Shown here: positions 1 to 9,080 of the stretch, piece after piece
Numbering within the stretch: the first letter of the stretch is position 1
How the letters are laid out: each line of letters begins with the position of its first letter
Assembly (NCBI GenBank): GCA_020072565.1
Contig: JAIQGI010000032.1
Location: 22,509 to 86,508 of the forward strand
DNA: 64,000 nucleotides
Reading direction: 5' to 3'
Source of the DNA: Terriglobia bacterium
Lineage (GTDB): Bacteria > Acidobacteriota > UBA6911
Position numbers and translations under genes: made by a program
The notes under the pieces: model-generated
The model's database searches: none
Told to the model about the DNA's origin: nothing
What the model saw: the letters and a program-made list of their open reading frames with translations, nothing else

Positions 1-47
1 ACGGCAAACAGCGCCGCCACTGCTGCAAGAAACACAATTCGTCTCAT
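1..47 (-). CDS. N-terminus of an exported protein, cut by the window edge
   Basis: Reading leftward from an ATG at 47, the first codons give MRRIVFLAAVAALFA, a basic N-terminus followed by a hydrophobic stretch as in a Sec signal peptide. A purine-rich site (GGGAGA) lies about 7 bases upstream of the ATG. The rest of the gene is outside the window, so the product cannot be named. Confidence rests only on the ribosome binding site and signal-like start. Confidence 0.55.
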   Translation of the reverse strand, partial: MRRIVFLAAVAALFA

Positions 48-763
48 GGATTTGTCTCCCGGAAACGCCTTGGGAGGATGCCCGCGGTGGGCCATTCTCC
101 CCTCGGCAAATGGCTTCCCGCCACAGTGCCTGTCATTACCGTGGCGGCGCTCGCGCAACGAAAATCTGTGAGGGCCCGACCGGCACCTCTGAATCCGCAA
201 GGACCTGAACCGGTATCTCTCACCAGGGCTCGTAGTGGGCGGCATAGACGGATAGGACGGATATGGAAATCAAGCTGCCGTTTTGATTCTGATCCGTATT
301 CGTGCGGACCTCGCTCCGGCCTGATATGGGGCTGCTGTCCACTTGCACCGCCTCTCCGGCAGTGGCTGCGATCATAACTCAAAACGATGCTGCAGGATAT
401 AGGATTGTGGCACACTACCGGCAGACGGCCGGGCGCGGAAAATCCTGTCTATATTCGGGCCGTGAACGAGCAGGCGCCCTGCGCATCATGTCGCGCCAGG
501 ACCATTCACGACCGCATCGATCTGGGCCCCTCGGGCCCAGAGAAGTTCAATTGCAGTTCAGACGCTAATTGAACGAGAGCGCGGATGCCGCTGACGGGCG
601 GCAGCAGGTCGCTGCCGCCCGTCAGCACCAGCACGCGGCCAACAGCAGGGATCCAGTCCTTCGGCGGGGATCGTCGGTATCGGGATCGCAGCCGCAATTG
701 CAATCGGTTTTTCGGACTGACAAGATCTGCTGCGACTGCGATATCGAAGTCTACCAGCTTATC
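48..763. other. 716-bp spacer with two hairpins and a GATCGG-type repeat
   Basis: No convincing gene was seen; the open frames here lack plausible starts and family resemblance. It holds a perfect 8-bp hairpin at 522-540 (CTGGGCCC/GGGCCCAG), a perfect 16-bp hairpin at 590-626, and from 675 to about 712 a stretch that shares CGGTATCGGGATCG and GCAATCGG with 10948-10988. The promoter of the truncated gene at 1-47 should also lie in this spacer. Confidence 0.6.
590..626. repeat. Perfect 16-bp hairpin, 5-nt loop
   Basis: GCTGACGGGCGGCAGC at 590-605 is exactly complementary to 611-626 around the loop AGGTC. It lies about 140 bases past the stop codon of the VWA gene. There is no T-run on either side, so it is not a standard intrinsic terminator. 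It may be a REP-like element or an mRNA 3' stabiliser. Confidence 0.7.
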
Positions 764-1645
764 TTATTTCGGGAAGTAGCCTTCTTTGGCGTGGATTCTG
801 ACGTTGCTTATCCCCTTCAACGCGAGTTGGATGGTTCTCCATTTTGAATCCACGACGGGGGGAGCCTCGTAGGCAAGCATATATGTATTTTGCAGGCTTT
901 GCGTGATCTTTTGAAAGATCTCGTCGATGTCGCGTGACTGCCGGATAGTATAGGTAGATGCTCCGGTCCATGACGAAATCAGCTTGAGCTGTCCCAGGAA
1001 TCTCGGGCTCGTGAGCGCCTCGCCCTGTGCGATTGTATAGATTGGCGTTCCAGCGCTCCGGGCGCGCGTCATGGCTGCGCTCGCATTGAGAAAACTGGCG
1101 TTTTCTCCGCCATCCGTAAATGCGATGATGCTCTTCTTCCCTTTTTGCCTGGACAGGTCCGTCGAGATCTGGGCAATCGCATCGAACAGAGCGGTAGCCC
1201 CGCCCGCGCGTATGCCCAATACGGCCTTCTTGGCGGCATACTTGTCTCGGGTGAATTCCTGCAACTGTGCCAGCGAGGTAGTGAAGGTGTACACAGCAAA
1301 CGAGTCGTCCGCTCGGAGGCTATCGATCAACCTGAGTATCGCGTTCTTCACCACCGGGAGGCCGGCCTGCATACTGCCGGTGCTATCGAGCAGAATTGCG
1401 CAGGAGAAATCTGCGGTGGCAGCCTCGAACGCGGCGATCTCCTGGCGCTCCCCATTGTCACGGACCTCAAATTGATCCTTTGTCAGATTGGCCAGATATC
1501 TCCCCTTCTGGTCGGTCACAGTCGCGTAGACTACAACCTGCCGTACCTCGGTCTTAAAGACCAGGACCTGATCCTGGCCCGACACCGACAAGAGCCCGCC
1601 CAGTCCCAGCAGCGCACACGCAGAGACGGCAACCTTGTTGAGCAT
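764..1645 (-). CDS. Exported VWFA-related protein (acidobacterial type)
   Basis: 293 aa. A signal-like N-terminus (residues 1-23, ending SVSGQDQ) is followed by a short beta domain with the sequence VTDQKGRYLANLTKDQFEV, typical of acidobacterial VWFA-related proteins. The VWA fold starts near residue 82. Its metal site looks largely intact: D87-S-T-G-S91, a Thr in GGATALFD, and an Asp in AFTDGGEN. A C-terminal segment ending in EGYFPK is also usual for the family. It probably binds a partner outside the cytoplasmic membrane through a divalent cation. The ATG follows the stop of the upstream giant TPR gene by one base, and its ribosome binding site (GGAG) sits inside that gene's last codons, so the two are very likely translated together. 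Confidence 0.88.
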   Translation of the reverse strand: MLNKVAVSACALLGLGGLLSVSGQDQVLVFKTEVRQVVVYATVTDQKGRYLANLTKDQFEVRDNGERQEIAAFEAATADFSCAILLDSTGSMQAGLPVVKNAILRLIDSLRADDSFAVYTFTTSLAQLQEFTRDKYAAKKAVLGIRAGGATALFDAIAQISTDLSRQKGKKSIIAFTDGGENASFLNASAAMTRARSAGTPIYTIAQGEALTSPRFLGQLKLISSWTGASTYTIRQSRDIDEIFQKITQSLQNTYMLAYEAPPVVDSKWRTIQLALKGISNVRIHAKEGYFPK

Positions 1646-1646
1646 C

Positions 1647-4600
1647 TCACTCCTGCCTTTGGACCAGCTTTTTTACCAGCTCGTCGTTGAGCTTCGAATA
1701 ATCAGTGACCACGGAGGACCAGTCGCGCAGGTCGGTGAGCCGCATCGAGCGAAAGATCCCCAGCGCCAGGGGTTCCGCGAGCGTGCCAAGAAGGGAGGCA
1801 GGCATTCCTGCCCGGTCAAAAAATTCGGCGAGGAAGATCTTGAATTCAGAGGTGCGCGCAGCAAGCTTGTCGGGAAACAAAAATCTTTCGAAATACTCAT
1901 AGGGTGCGAGCCTCAGCAAGTGGGGATGGCTGCAGTAGCCTATGGGTTGGAGGTCGGCCCCGAGAGTCTGAAGGCGCAATCCATCATTCGCTGCCGCAAA
2001 TCCGCGGAGGGCAACGACCGTGGGGGAGTCAGCGGGATTGGCTTGGTATCGACGGAGGTACTCCTCCCCAAGATGGTAGAGATCGCCCAGCGTGATCGAA
2101 TCCCAGACATTCTTCCAATCCCTGGAAAGGAGAGCCTTCAGCAGATCGGCTCTGCGGGAGAATGAAAGCAGGCCCGGGACCGCATCAGCCAGATCGGCAA
2201 AGATCTCGGGCCGCCCGGCTGCCTGCACAATCCACTCGCGCGCACTTCGTATCTTCAGACCGACGAGGCGCAAATCCTCGTCCTGCAAGTCGCCCCAACG
2301 GGAGGCCCGAATGGAGCCGATCTGGGAAATGAAGAAGGGCTCGATCCTTTCGTCCTCCCGCTTGAAACCCGCAAAGGCGACTCTGCCGGCGATGGCGCTG
2401 AAATCAGCGAAGCCTCCGAGAAAACAACTTCCGGCCGTGCTGTCGGTGAGGACCTGCGCCTCATACAAAGGTATGGGAGCTGTTTGAGCTTGCTGCAGAT
2501 GCACGAACTGATGCTTGCGAAGTAAGAGAGGATCCGCCGAAACCGGAAGATCGTCCGGGCTCAAGTAATAAGCATAGACTATGCCTGCCAGCGCGATCTT
2601 GACCTGGGGATTAATGACACGGAGCAGTTCCGCGGTGAGCTTCTGGACATCTTGGGGGGTCGCGGGCCGCTTGGCCAAGGTCTGCTGCAGCTTTGCGATG
2701 AGATTCGTCACCTCCGCGGGCTGAAAGCTGAGCAGGCTGTTCTTAAGCTTCCCCTCGAACTTGATCGATTCAGGGATCTCGACCGTCAGCAGGCCACGAC
2801 TGCTTTCCTCCAGGAGCTTGATTTGCATCTCCCATCCCGCGGTGCTTGCCGCGAGGCTTCCGGCCGCGTCGTAGATGCTGAAGAGCGTGCGCAGTGAGGT
2901 GACCTTCTGCAGTTCCAGCACGCGCCGGTAGTTCTCCCGCCGGGACTTGGTGGCAGCGAGCCGTCGGCTCTTGTCAGCCGCCTCCAGGGTCCCCGCGATT
3001 GGAGAATCAAGAAGAAGCCCCTCCATTGCTTCATCCGGATCCGAGGGCGCTTCCTTCAGCGCCTGCCGCAACACTTCGCGGGTGATCTCGAGAGATGCAG
3101 CCGTCAGATCCCCCGGGTCTCGGGCCCGCGCGAACCGGTCGCAGACAGTGCTGAACAGCTTGGTGCTTTGCTGCTCGTCGATCCTCCCGGCCTGCCGCAG
3201 AAGGCAGAGCAACTCGATGAGCGAATGCAGTTGACCCATCAAATCATTCAAGCGCACAGTCTCGTAGTCCCGCACCTGAGTTCCGAGCGCAAAAAACTTC
3301 TGAAACTCAGCCGCACTCAGCCCGGTGAGAATGGCGAAGTAGGGCCAGGCGGGCTTGTAATGCCCGAATTCCTGCGCCAGCATGAGGGCGGATTGTTCGT
3401 CAAGCGGCACCCTGCGATGGTTTTCGATGCTGGCGACCGCGAGAAAATTGTCCAACTCCGATTGCTTGACGCGGTTCGTCGTGTAGCTGGTGCGCATCAG
3501 GCGTGTCAGAATCCGGTCCTCTTCCTCAGGAGCAACCAGTTTTTCTGCCTTGCGCAGAAGCGCCGCCGTCCCGGCAAGGGAGTCGGACTGCCCTTTCGCC
3601 ACCATCCACACCTGCGGACTGCCGGGGAAACGCACATGCAGGTCGGCGTCGAGGGGCACACCTCGGATGAACTCAATAAAGGGGGCAGTCCTTTGGGAGC
3701 GAGCGGCGCCTGATTGCAGATCGGGAGATTCCTGGAAGAGCTCGTAATACTGCATGGCGCGGGCGGCGTTCTGCGTAAAGAACTCTTGATGTTGTGCGTC
3801 GAGCTGGGCGAGGTTGAAGTAGAAGGCCAACATCTTGCCGTCGTCCTTCTTGAGCAGAGTCCGAAAGAACACTCCTGGCGAATTGAGCCGTGCGCCTACC
3901 AGTTGCTCCCATACCGGCGCTGCCTTGTCTCCCCCCGGAAGTGTCACATGCCTGCCGATTACAGCCATCGCCGAGGAATAGGAGTGAAGCAGGTCCGCAT
4001 ATCTTTCCGACAGCTGCTTCAAACCGACGTCCTGCAGCAGCGCCGTCGCGCTTTCTGCATCGAGCGCTGAAAGCCCGACATATATTTTGGCCAGGTTGGG
4101 ATTTCGCACCAGGGCCTCCGCAAAACCGCCCGCCAGATTCCTGTTCGCATAGAATTGATTGCGCCAGAGATCTTCCCCAAACAAGATCGCGACCTTGTCA
4201 TCGACGATCCCAATACTAAAAGCATGGCCTGCCTGGAGGTCTTCCTGCATTGCGAGCTCGTCAATATGCAAGGAAGCCGCGGTAAGCCGGAGGTCGGCTG
4301 CTGGGCCCTTCTCCGCGATCTCAACCTTAACGGCATTCTTCGAGGCCTGCAGCCTCCAGCCGATCAAGCGCAGCACTTCCTCCGTGGCCTTGCGGGACTT
4401 TTCATCTTGCGTGGAAAGAACGACCGTGACCCGGGAACCGACGCGCGTGCCGTGGCGTTCCAGCTCGGTGATCCGCCTGAAATGCTCGATGATCCCGTCC
4501 ACATAATCTTGTGCCTCCTTCACCCTCACCACTGCCAGGTAATCCAGAACAGTCCGGCTGAATCGTGCGAAGAATTGTTCCTGTGCCCCCTGCTCTTTTC

Positions 4601-6704
4601 CCCGGGCCGCAAACATGAGAGCTTGTATGCCACCGGGAATCAGCGCCCCCTGGCCGTTGTGCGCGGCGACGCTGCCCAGCATGGATGCGTATTCCTTGTG
4701 CCCGACCTTTTCGATCCTGACGGCAAACCATTGCGCACGTTCCAGGTCGGCATCACGGAGAGCCACCTGGAAACCGCGCACCAGCGTAGGGAGATAGTCC
4801 GACTCTGGAGGAATCTTCTCCAGGGCCTGCGCCAGCATCTGATAGCACCTCGGCGCGTCGCGGCCGTAAGAGTCTTCCACTTGTGCATAGCGACGAAGCA
4901 GCTGCAGATCCTGGATTGAGGCAGCGGCCCGCTGCAATGTGCGGCGCGCTTCGTACCACCACCCGAGCTTTTCTTGCGCATAAGATTTCGCAAGGTGGAT
5001 CCGGGCGGACTCCGGCGCAGCAGCCAGACCGGCGTCTGCAGCGCGCACCGCGCCCGCAGGATCGTCCATATCCAAGAACAGACGCGTTCTGCTGTAATGG
5101 GCGGACTCCAGCCCGGGGTTGGCTGCCAGGGCCCTTTCCCATAACTGGAGCGCCTCCTGTTTTTGTCCCAGCTGCTCCAGAAAGTCTGCGTACGTGCCGC
5201 ATACGGCGGCGTCTTCCGGGAGGACGGCGACTGCCTTCCGGATATGGCTGAGAGCCTTTTCAGGATTGTTATGCTGCAGATACAGGCGGATAAGATTGGT
5301 GCGTTCGGTCAGAGGCGCTCCCCCAAGATCGAGACCGTGCTCGAGAGCATCCGCGGAGTGCGTCCAGTCCTTTATCTGGCCATACAGGCCCGCGCACCAA
5401 AACCAGAGATCCTGATTCCTGCTGTTTGCTGCAAGGCTCTCCTCGGCGAATGCAATGGCAGCCCTAAGGTCCTGTCGGGCGGCACTGATCCTGGCCAGAT
5501 CTTCCGACACCTGCGAATTGCCGGGCTGGAGTTCACGGGCGCGCATCAGGGCAACCTCTCCCTGTGCCGGATCTCCGATCACAAACCGCGTGTGGCCGAG
5601 CTCCGCCAGGTGCTGTGCGTCATCCGGCTCCAGCTGGGTCAGATCATCCAGCAGAGCCGCAAGTCTGGCAGTCTCGTTTACGCGCCGGTAAAAGCTCACC
5701 GCCAGGTGCAATGCTTCGGCATCGTAAGGATTGATCGTCAGCACCTGGTCGAGGCCGACTCGGAGACGATCGCGCCGATCCGGCGTCAGCTCCGCCTCCT
5801 TGGCAAGCTCAGTGAGAGCCTTGACACGCTCTCGTAATTCGAAGCAAAGAGCGAGGTCCGGTTCATTGCCTCCGGCAGCAACCGCGAGCGCAGATACAAC
5901 ATCCACGGTGTTGCCCGAGCGATCAAGCAGTGCCGCCCGATAAAAATGGAAGCCCCTCTTGAGCGGCGGATCGGCCCATTTGAGCTCTGTGAATGATTGC
6001 GGTTTTCGATCCAGAAAATCCGCATAGTGGGTCAGCTGGAGAGGCGCAACCATTCCACCCGTGGACCGGGCCACTCCTTCAAGGGGAAGCCAGCGCTCCC
6101 CACTGGGTTCCCAATATGTGAGCCTCAGCTGGTGAACTCGAAATCGCTCGAAGAGACAAGCCTCAACCACCGGCTGCAGATCAGGAACCACCTCCTCAAA
6201 TCTTCCCACCACAAGCACTGACGGCCAGTTCGATCTCGGCTCGTCCAGTGACGTCGACAGCAATGCGTCGAAGATCTGCGCCTTGCAGCGGATTGGAGAT
6301 GCAGCGAGCAGTTTCCCAAGGTCGTTGAGCGCCGCCTGGAATCTGGCCAGGCTTTTGAAAGGACCCTGGCGCCGGACGACTTGGTCTTTAACGAGCACCA
6401 GGGTGAGCGGATGCGAACTGCCGACAGCCTGCCAGAGAGCAGTCAACTGGTCTCTTAGCTTCGGCATTTCCCGGTCTGACAGGGTATCGGCCAGGATCAG
6501 GACAGTCAGTTCGGGCGCAGGCTCGACCGGGCGCGAGACCGCTGCGACTATGCCCGCGTAGGTCCTGGCTGAGGCGATAGCCGGTGGTTCGGCAGTGTCC
6601 GCGCGAAGCAGGACGGATTGGGCACCCTGAATAAGGGACAGAGGATAAAAGACAAAGATGATGCCGAGCAGACTTTGGCGTAACGGCCTTAGAATTCGCG
6701 GCAC
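1647..6704 (-). CDS. Giant exported TPR protein, partner of the VWA protein
   Basis: 1685 aa. I start it at a GTG (6704) preceded by AGGAG at 8 bases. The N-terminus has a hydrophobic segment (about residues 10-28), consistent with export. Residues about 60-140 alternate hydrophobic strands and helices (TVLILADTLSDRE; PLTLVLVKDQ) and could be a degenerate VWA-like or Rossmann fold; that is inference. About residues 310-640 are tandem TPR units with the usual spacing (INPYDAEALHLAVSFYRR, LEPDDAQHLAELGHTR). The C-terminal thousand residues are helix-rich and unrecognised. No catalytic motif was seen. The one-base gap to the VWA gene suggests a two-protein scaffold in the cell envelope. Confidence 0.85.
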   Translation of the reverse strand: MPRILRPLRQSLLGIIFVFYPLSLIQGAQSVLLRADTAEPPAIASARTYAGIVAAVSRPVEPAPELTVLILADTLSDREMPKLRDQLTALWQAVGSSHPLTLVLVKDQVVRRQGPFKSLARFQAALNDLGKLLAASPIRCKAQIFDALLSTSLDEPRSNWPSVLVVGRFEEVVPDLQPVVEACLFERFRVHQLRLTYWEPSGERWLPLEGVARSTGGMVAPLQLTHYADFLDRKPQSFTELKWADPPLKRGFHFYRAALLDRSGNTVDVVSALAVAAGGNEPDLALCFELRERVKALTELAKEAELTPDRRDRLRVGLDQVLTINPYDAEALHLAVSFYRRVNETARLAALLDDLTQLEPDDAQHLAELGHTRFVIGDPAQGEVALMRARELQPGNSQVSEDLARISAARQDLRAAIAFAEESLAANSRNQDLWFWCAGLYGQIKDWTHSADALEHGLDLGGAPLTERTNLIRLYLQHNNPEKALSHIRKAVAVLPEDAAVCGTYADFLEQLGQKQEALQLWERALAANPGLESAHYSRTRLFLDMDDPAGAVRAADAGLAAAPESARIHLAKSYAQEKLGWWYEARRTLQRAAASIQDLQLLRRYAQVEDSYGRDAPRCYQMLAQALEKIPPESDYLPTLVRGFQVALRDADLERAQWFAVRIEKVGHKEYASMLGSVAAHNGQGALIPGGIQALMFAARGKEQGAQEQFFARFSRTVLDYLAVVRVKEAQDYVDGIIEHFRRITELERHGTRVGSRVTVVLSTQDEKSRKATEEVLRLIGWRLQASKNAVKVEIAEKGPAADLRLTAASLHIDELAMQEDLQAGHAFSIGIVDDKVAILFGEDLWRNQFYANRNLAGGFAEALVRNPNLAKIYVGLSALDAESATALLQDVGLKQLSERYADLLHSYSSAMAVIGRHVTLPGGDKAAPVWEQLVGARLNSPGVFFRTLLKKDDGKMLAFYFNLAQLDAQHQEFFTQNAARAMQYYELFQESPDLQSGAARSQRTAPFIEFIRGVPLDADLHVRFPGSPQVWMVAKGQSDSLAGTAALLRKAEKLVAPEEEDRILTRLMRTSYTTNRVKQSELDNFLAVASIENHRRVPLDEQSALMLAQEFGHYKPAWPYFAILTGLSAAEFQKFFALGTQVRDYETVRLNDLMGQLHSLIELLCLLRQAGRIDEQQSTKLFSTVCDRFARARDPGDLTAASLEITREVLRQALKEAPSDPDEAMEGLLLDSPIAGTLEAADKSRRLAATKSRRENYRRVLELQKVTSLRTLFSIYDAAGSLAASTAGWEMQIKLLEESSRGLLTVEIPESIKFEGKLKNSLLSFQPAEVTNLIAKLQQTLAKRPATPQDVQKLTAELLRVINPQVKIALAGIVYAYYLSPDDLPVSADPLLLRKHQFVHLQQAQTAPIPLYEAQVLTDSTAGSCFLGGFADFSAIAGRVAFAGFKREDERIEPFFISQIGSIRASRWGDLQDEDLRLVGLKIRSAREWIVQAAGRPEIFADLADAVPGLLSFSRRADLLKALLSRDWKNVWDSITLGDLYHLGEEYLRRYQANPADSPTVVALRGFAAANDGLRLQTLGADLQPIGYCSHPHLLRLAPYEYFERFLFPDKLAARTSEFKIFLAEFFDRAGMPASLLGTLAEPLALGIFRSMRLTDLRDWSSVVTDYSKLNDELVKKLVQRQE

Positions 6705-7057
6705 TTGGCATTCTCCTGAGTTTGCCTGCAGGGGATAAGAACTCGTTCTTCAGAGATCCATCTTCCTGGCCTGTTTATAGGACATTCTATCCAGGGCAGG
6801 CAAGGGGAAAGCGGCAGGGATGTCGGGAAAACAGGGGGATTCGGGAGAGGGATCGGGAATAAGATGGGTCCGGGTTGGCGTGGGGATCACTGCAGCGAGG
6901 ACACCATGGTGCGGGGGTGCGGGTGGGAATCCATGGGATCCCGCGCCCGGCAGCGGCCGCTCCGGAGATGGCGCATGATGCGGTTCACGATACCGGACTC
7001 TTTGGTGAGGAATAGCATGAGTTGCCTGCTTTCGAAGAGATGCAAGCTTCGGCGACG
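6705..7057. other. Spacer upstream of the giant TPR gene
   Basis: About 350 bases with no gene I can support. A plus-strand frame beginning at 6864 is Arg/Ser-rich, resembles no family and runs antisense to the PIN remnant at 7058-7204, so I do not call it. The promoter of the TPR-VWA pair should lie in 6720-6800, but no clear -35/-10 pair was seen. Confidence 0.5.
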
Positions 7058-7204
7058 TCAGTGGCCGGATCGTGTCAGCGGGAACACGGTTCGCAGTCCG
7101 GGAACTGAGAGGAAGACGAGATCGTGGGTCCAGATCTCACCGGCGCCCGCCTCAAACGCGGTGAGGGCCATGGTCAGGTCAAGGGAATTTCCGGGACAGA
7201 CTAC
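7058..7204 (-). pseudogene. C-terminal remnant of a PIN-domain (VapC-like) toxin
   Basis: A 48-codon open stretch, closed upstream by an in-frame TGA at 7205-7207, reads MALTAFEAGAGEIWTHD and then LVFLSVPGLRTVFPL. This matches the end of PIN-domain nucleases, where an alanine-rich helix is followed by IWTHDxxF and PGLRVxxPL. The first two acidic active-site regions and any start codon are missing, so only the final quarter survives. No VapB-like antitoxin was seen nearby. It is too short for the usual gene-calling cutoffs. It overlaps nothing real and ends just before the padR control region. Confidence 0.6.
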
Positions 7205-7220
7205 TCAACTCCTAAATTGC

Positions 7221-7236
7221 ATGTCTGTTGGTACAT
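7221..7236. promoter_or_regulatory. PadR-type operator, ATGT-N8-ACAT
   Basis: ATGT at 7221-7224 and ACAT at 7233-7236 are separated by exactly 8 bases (CTGTTGGT). ATGT-N8-ACAT is the dyad described for PadR repressors. It lies 45 bases before the padR start, where autorepression would act. A weak -35-like TTGGTA (7228-7233) and a -10-like TAAATT (7249-7254) overlap or follow it. Confidence 0.55.
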
Positions 7237-7280
7237 ACTCGCATTCCTTAAATTAAAAGGGGCCCCGGTGCTCGTAAGAT

Positions 7281-7616
7281 GTGAATACATCAAAATCGAC
7301 AGAACTCCTGCAAGGCATGCTCGACATGCTGATCCTCAAGGCACTCGCGCTCGGCCCGCTGCATGGCCTCGGCATCTCGCGGCGCATCGAACAGGTTACC
7401 CGCAGGACGTTCCTGGTGGGTCCCGGTTCGCTGTTTCCGGCGCTGCATCGCATGGAGGAGCAGGGCTGGCTGGCATCGGAGTGGGGCGCCTCGGAAAAGA
7501 ACCGCCGCGCCAGGTATTACCGCCTCACAGCGGCGGGACGGCGCCGGCTCAAAACTGAAACGGACCGATGGGGGCGCATTTCGCTGGCTATCGCGCGTGC
7601 CCTCGCGGCGAATTAA
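7281..7616 (+). CDS. PadR-family transcriptional regulator
   Basis: 111 aa with a GTG start. The protein shows the PadR winged-helix pattern throughout: LLQGMLDMLILKAL in helix 1, GPLHGLGISRRI, then GPGSLFPALHRMEEQGW and the wing ending RARYYRLTAAGRRRL. This is the short PadR-s1 form that commonly precedes ADOP permeases in Acidobacteriota. The permease relic starts 12 bases after its stop. A PadR-like dyad upstream suggests autoregulation. No strong ribosome binding site was seen, so the start is moderately certain; the length fits the family. Confidence 0.9.
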   Translation: MNTSKSTELLQGMLDMLILKALALGPLHGLGISRRIEQVTRRTFLVGPGSLFPALHRMEEQGWLASEWGASEKNRRARYYRLTAAGRRRLKTETDRWGRISLAIARALAAN

Positions 7617-7628
7617 AGGATAAGGCCG

Positions 7629-8189
7629 ATGAAGTGGGTGGCGCGAACTCGCAGTTTGGGCCGCAATCTGTTCCGACGCGCCCGGGTCGAACGCGCACTT
7701 GACGATGAGGTGCGCTCCTACATCGACATGCTCGCCGAAGAGAAGATCGAGAACGGCATGACACCGGGGCAGGCGCAGCGGGCAGCTCGGCTCGAAGCCG
7801 GCGGCGTCGAGCAGGTGAAGGAGGAAGTGCGCAGCGTGCGCGCGGGCGCCCGGCTCGAATCATGCGCGCAGGATCTCCGCTACGGTTTCCGTGTCCTGCG
7901 CAAGAACCGCGGCTTTGCCGCCGTGGCCGTGCTGACTCTGGCGCTCGGCATCGGCGCCAACACGGCCATCTTCAGCCTGCTGGATTCCGTTCTCCTCAGG
8001 CCGCTGCCTCAAGTCATGATCTGCCTGCCATTACTGGTAGCTGCCGGCCTGTTTATTCGCAGCTTTCAAAACCTCGAGAGCGTCAATCTCGGTTTTGAGG
8101 CCGCAAACGTGGTGCATCAGTTCAAGAGTTCTCGATTCCTTCAAAGACAAAAACATCTGGCACAACCGGAAGGAACAGGTAAAGTTTGA
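7629..8189 (+). pseudogene. ADOP (MacB/FtsX-like) permease with a large internal deletion
   Basis: The first 130 or so residues are a normal ADOP start: an N-terminal cytoplasmic domain ([18 protein letters not shown]), then [20 protein letters not shown] and [16 protein letters not shown] leading to LLRPLP. Directly after LRPLPQ the sequence jumps to [20 protein letters not shown], which in intact proteins of about 800 aa lies several hundred residues later. It then loses similarity after LGFEAANVV and stops. So the periplasmic domain and the C-terminal half are missing, although the reading frame stays open. The regulator upstream is intact; the transporter is not expected to work. Confidence 0.8.
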
Positions 8190-8314
8190 TGATAGGGTCC
8201 CGGTGTCGCCTCGACCACGGGGATGGTCGGTTGCCCTGTTTCAGAAGGTCCCGTCGGTGCCGGCAAGGCGCCATGCGTTCCCGGGGCAGCCGCATCACGG
8301 AGAGGAGGAGGGAG

Positions 8315-8929
8315 ATGAGGAACCTGAATGTCCCCGCGCTGGCGCTGATGGCTGTCCTGGCTGCGGGTTTAGCCTTCGCGATGCAACAGACCAAGAAGCA
8401 GGCGGCCAGTCCGCCCATGGATGAAAAGGCCGCCATGGAGATGATGCAGAAGTTGGCGACGCCGGGAGACGGTCATAAGAAAATCGATTTCCTGGCAGGC
8501 ACCTGGACGGCGAAGGTCAGCGCGTGGATGCAGCCCGGGCAGCCGCCCTCGGTTTCCGAGGGAAAGTCGAAGAACACGTGGGTCCTGGGCGGCCGGTTCC
8601 TCGAGCAGCGTTTCGAAGGAACCTTCATGACTATGCCGTTCTCCGGTCTGGGCTACACCGGCTACGATAACTACAAGAAGAAATATGACTCGATATGGAT
8701 GGACTCGTCCGGCACTTCCATGCTGCACACATCCGGTTCGTTCGATCCTGCGGGAAAAATCTTGACCACCAGCGGAAGCATGGACGATTTCACCACTGGC
8801 AAGGTCATCACCATCCGGGAGAAGATGACCAAGGTAAACAATGACGACGTGCTCTTTGAAATGTACGGGCCGGCGCCCGACGGCAAGGAGTACAAAATGA
8901 TGGAAATCCGCTACGTGCGGGGCAAATAG
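8315..8929 (+). CDS. Exported DUF1579-family protein
   Basis: 204 aa from the ATG at 8315, chosen over an earlier in-frame start because GGAGGAGGGAG lies immediately before it and the resulting N-terminus is a signal peptide (MRNLNVPALALMAVLAAGLA). The mature part has DUF1579 marks: HKKIDFLAGTWTAKV, NTWVLGGRFLEQRFEG, GLGYTGYDNYKKKY and a C-terminal EIRYVRGK. The fold is a lipocalin-like beta barrel in family predictions; the ligand is unknown. It stands alone between the decayed permease and the next exported protein. Confidence 0.87.
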   Translation: MRNLNVPALALMAVLAAGLAFAMQQTKKQAASPPMDEKAAMEMMQKLATPGDGHKKIDFLAGTWTAKVSAWMQPGQPPSVSEGKSKNTWVLGGRFLEQRFEGTFMTMPFSGLGYTGYDNYKKKYDSIWMDSSGTSMLHTSGSFDPAGKILTTSGSMDDFTTGKVITIREKMTKVNNDDVLFEMYGPAPDGKEYKMMEIRYVRGK

Positions 8930-9080
8930 GTCCTCGGCCGCGAGCGATACGAAGCAGCCCAACGTGGCTGCCGGCTGCCAGACGGTGCCCCAGCCTGGGA
9001 ATTATGCAAGCCTCGGCCGCGTCCGGCGGCCGCGGCACACGGCTTCCCCGTCTTACGGGATGCCTTCCTCGCGTGGTATC

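Noticed and set aside
590..626. Rho-independent terminator for the VWA gene
   Set aside because: The hairpin is perfect, but there is no T-run on the minus-strand exit side and it lies about 140 bases from the stop.
6864..7256. 130-aa plus-strand gene before padR
   Set aside because: Antisense to the PIN remnant, Arg/Ser-rich, and runs through the padR operator and promoter.
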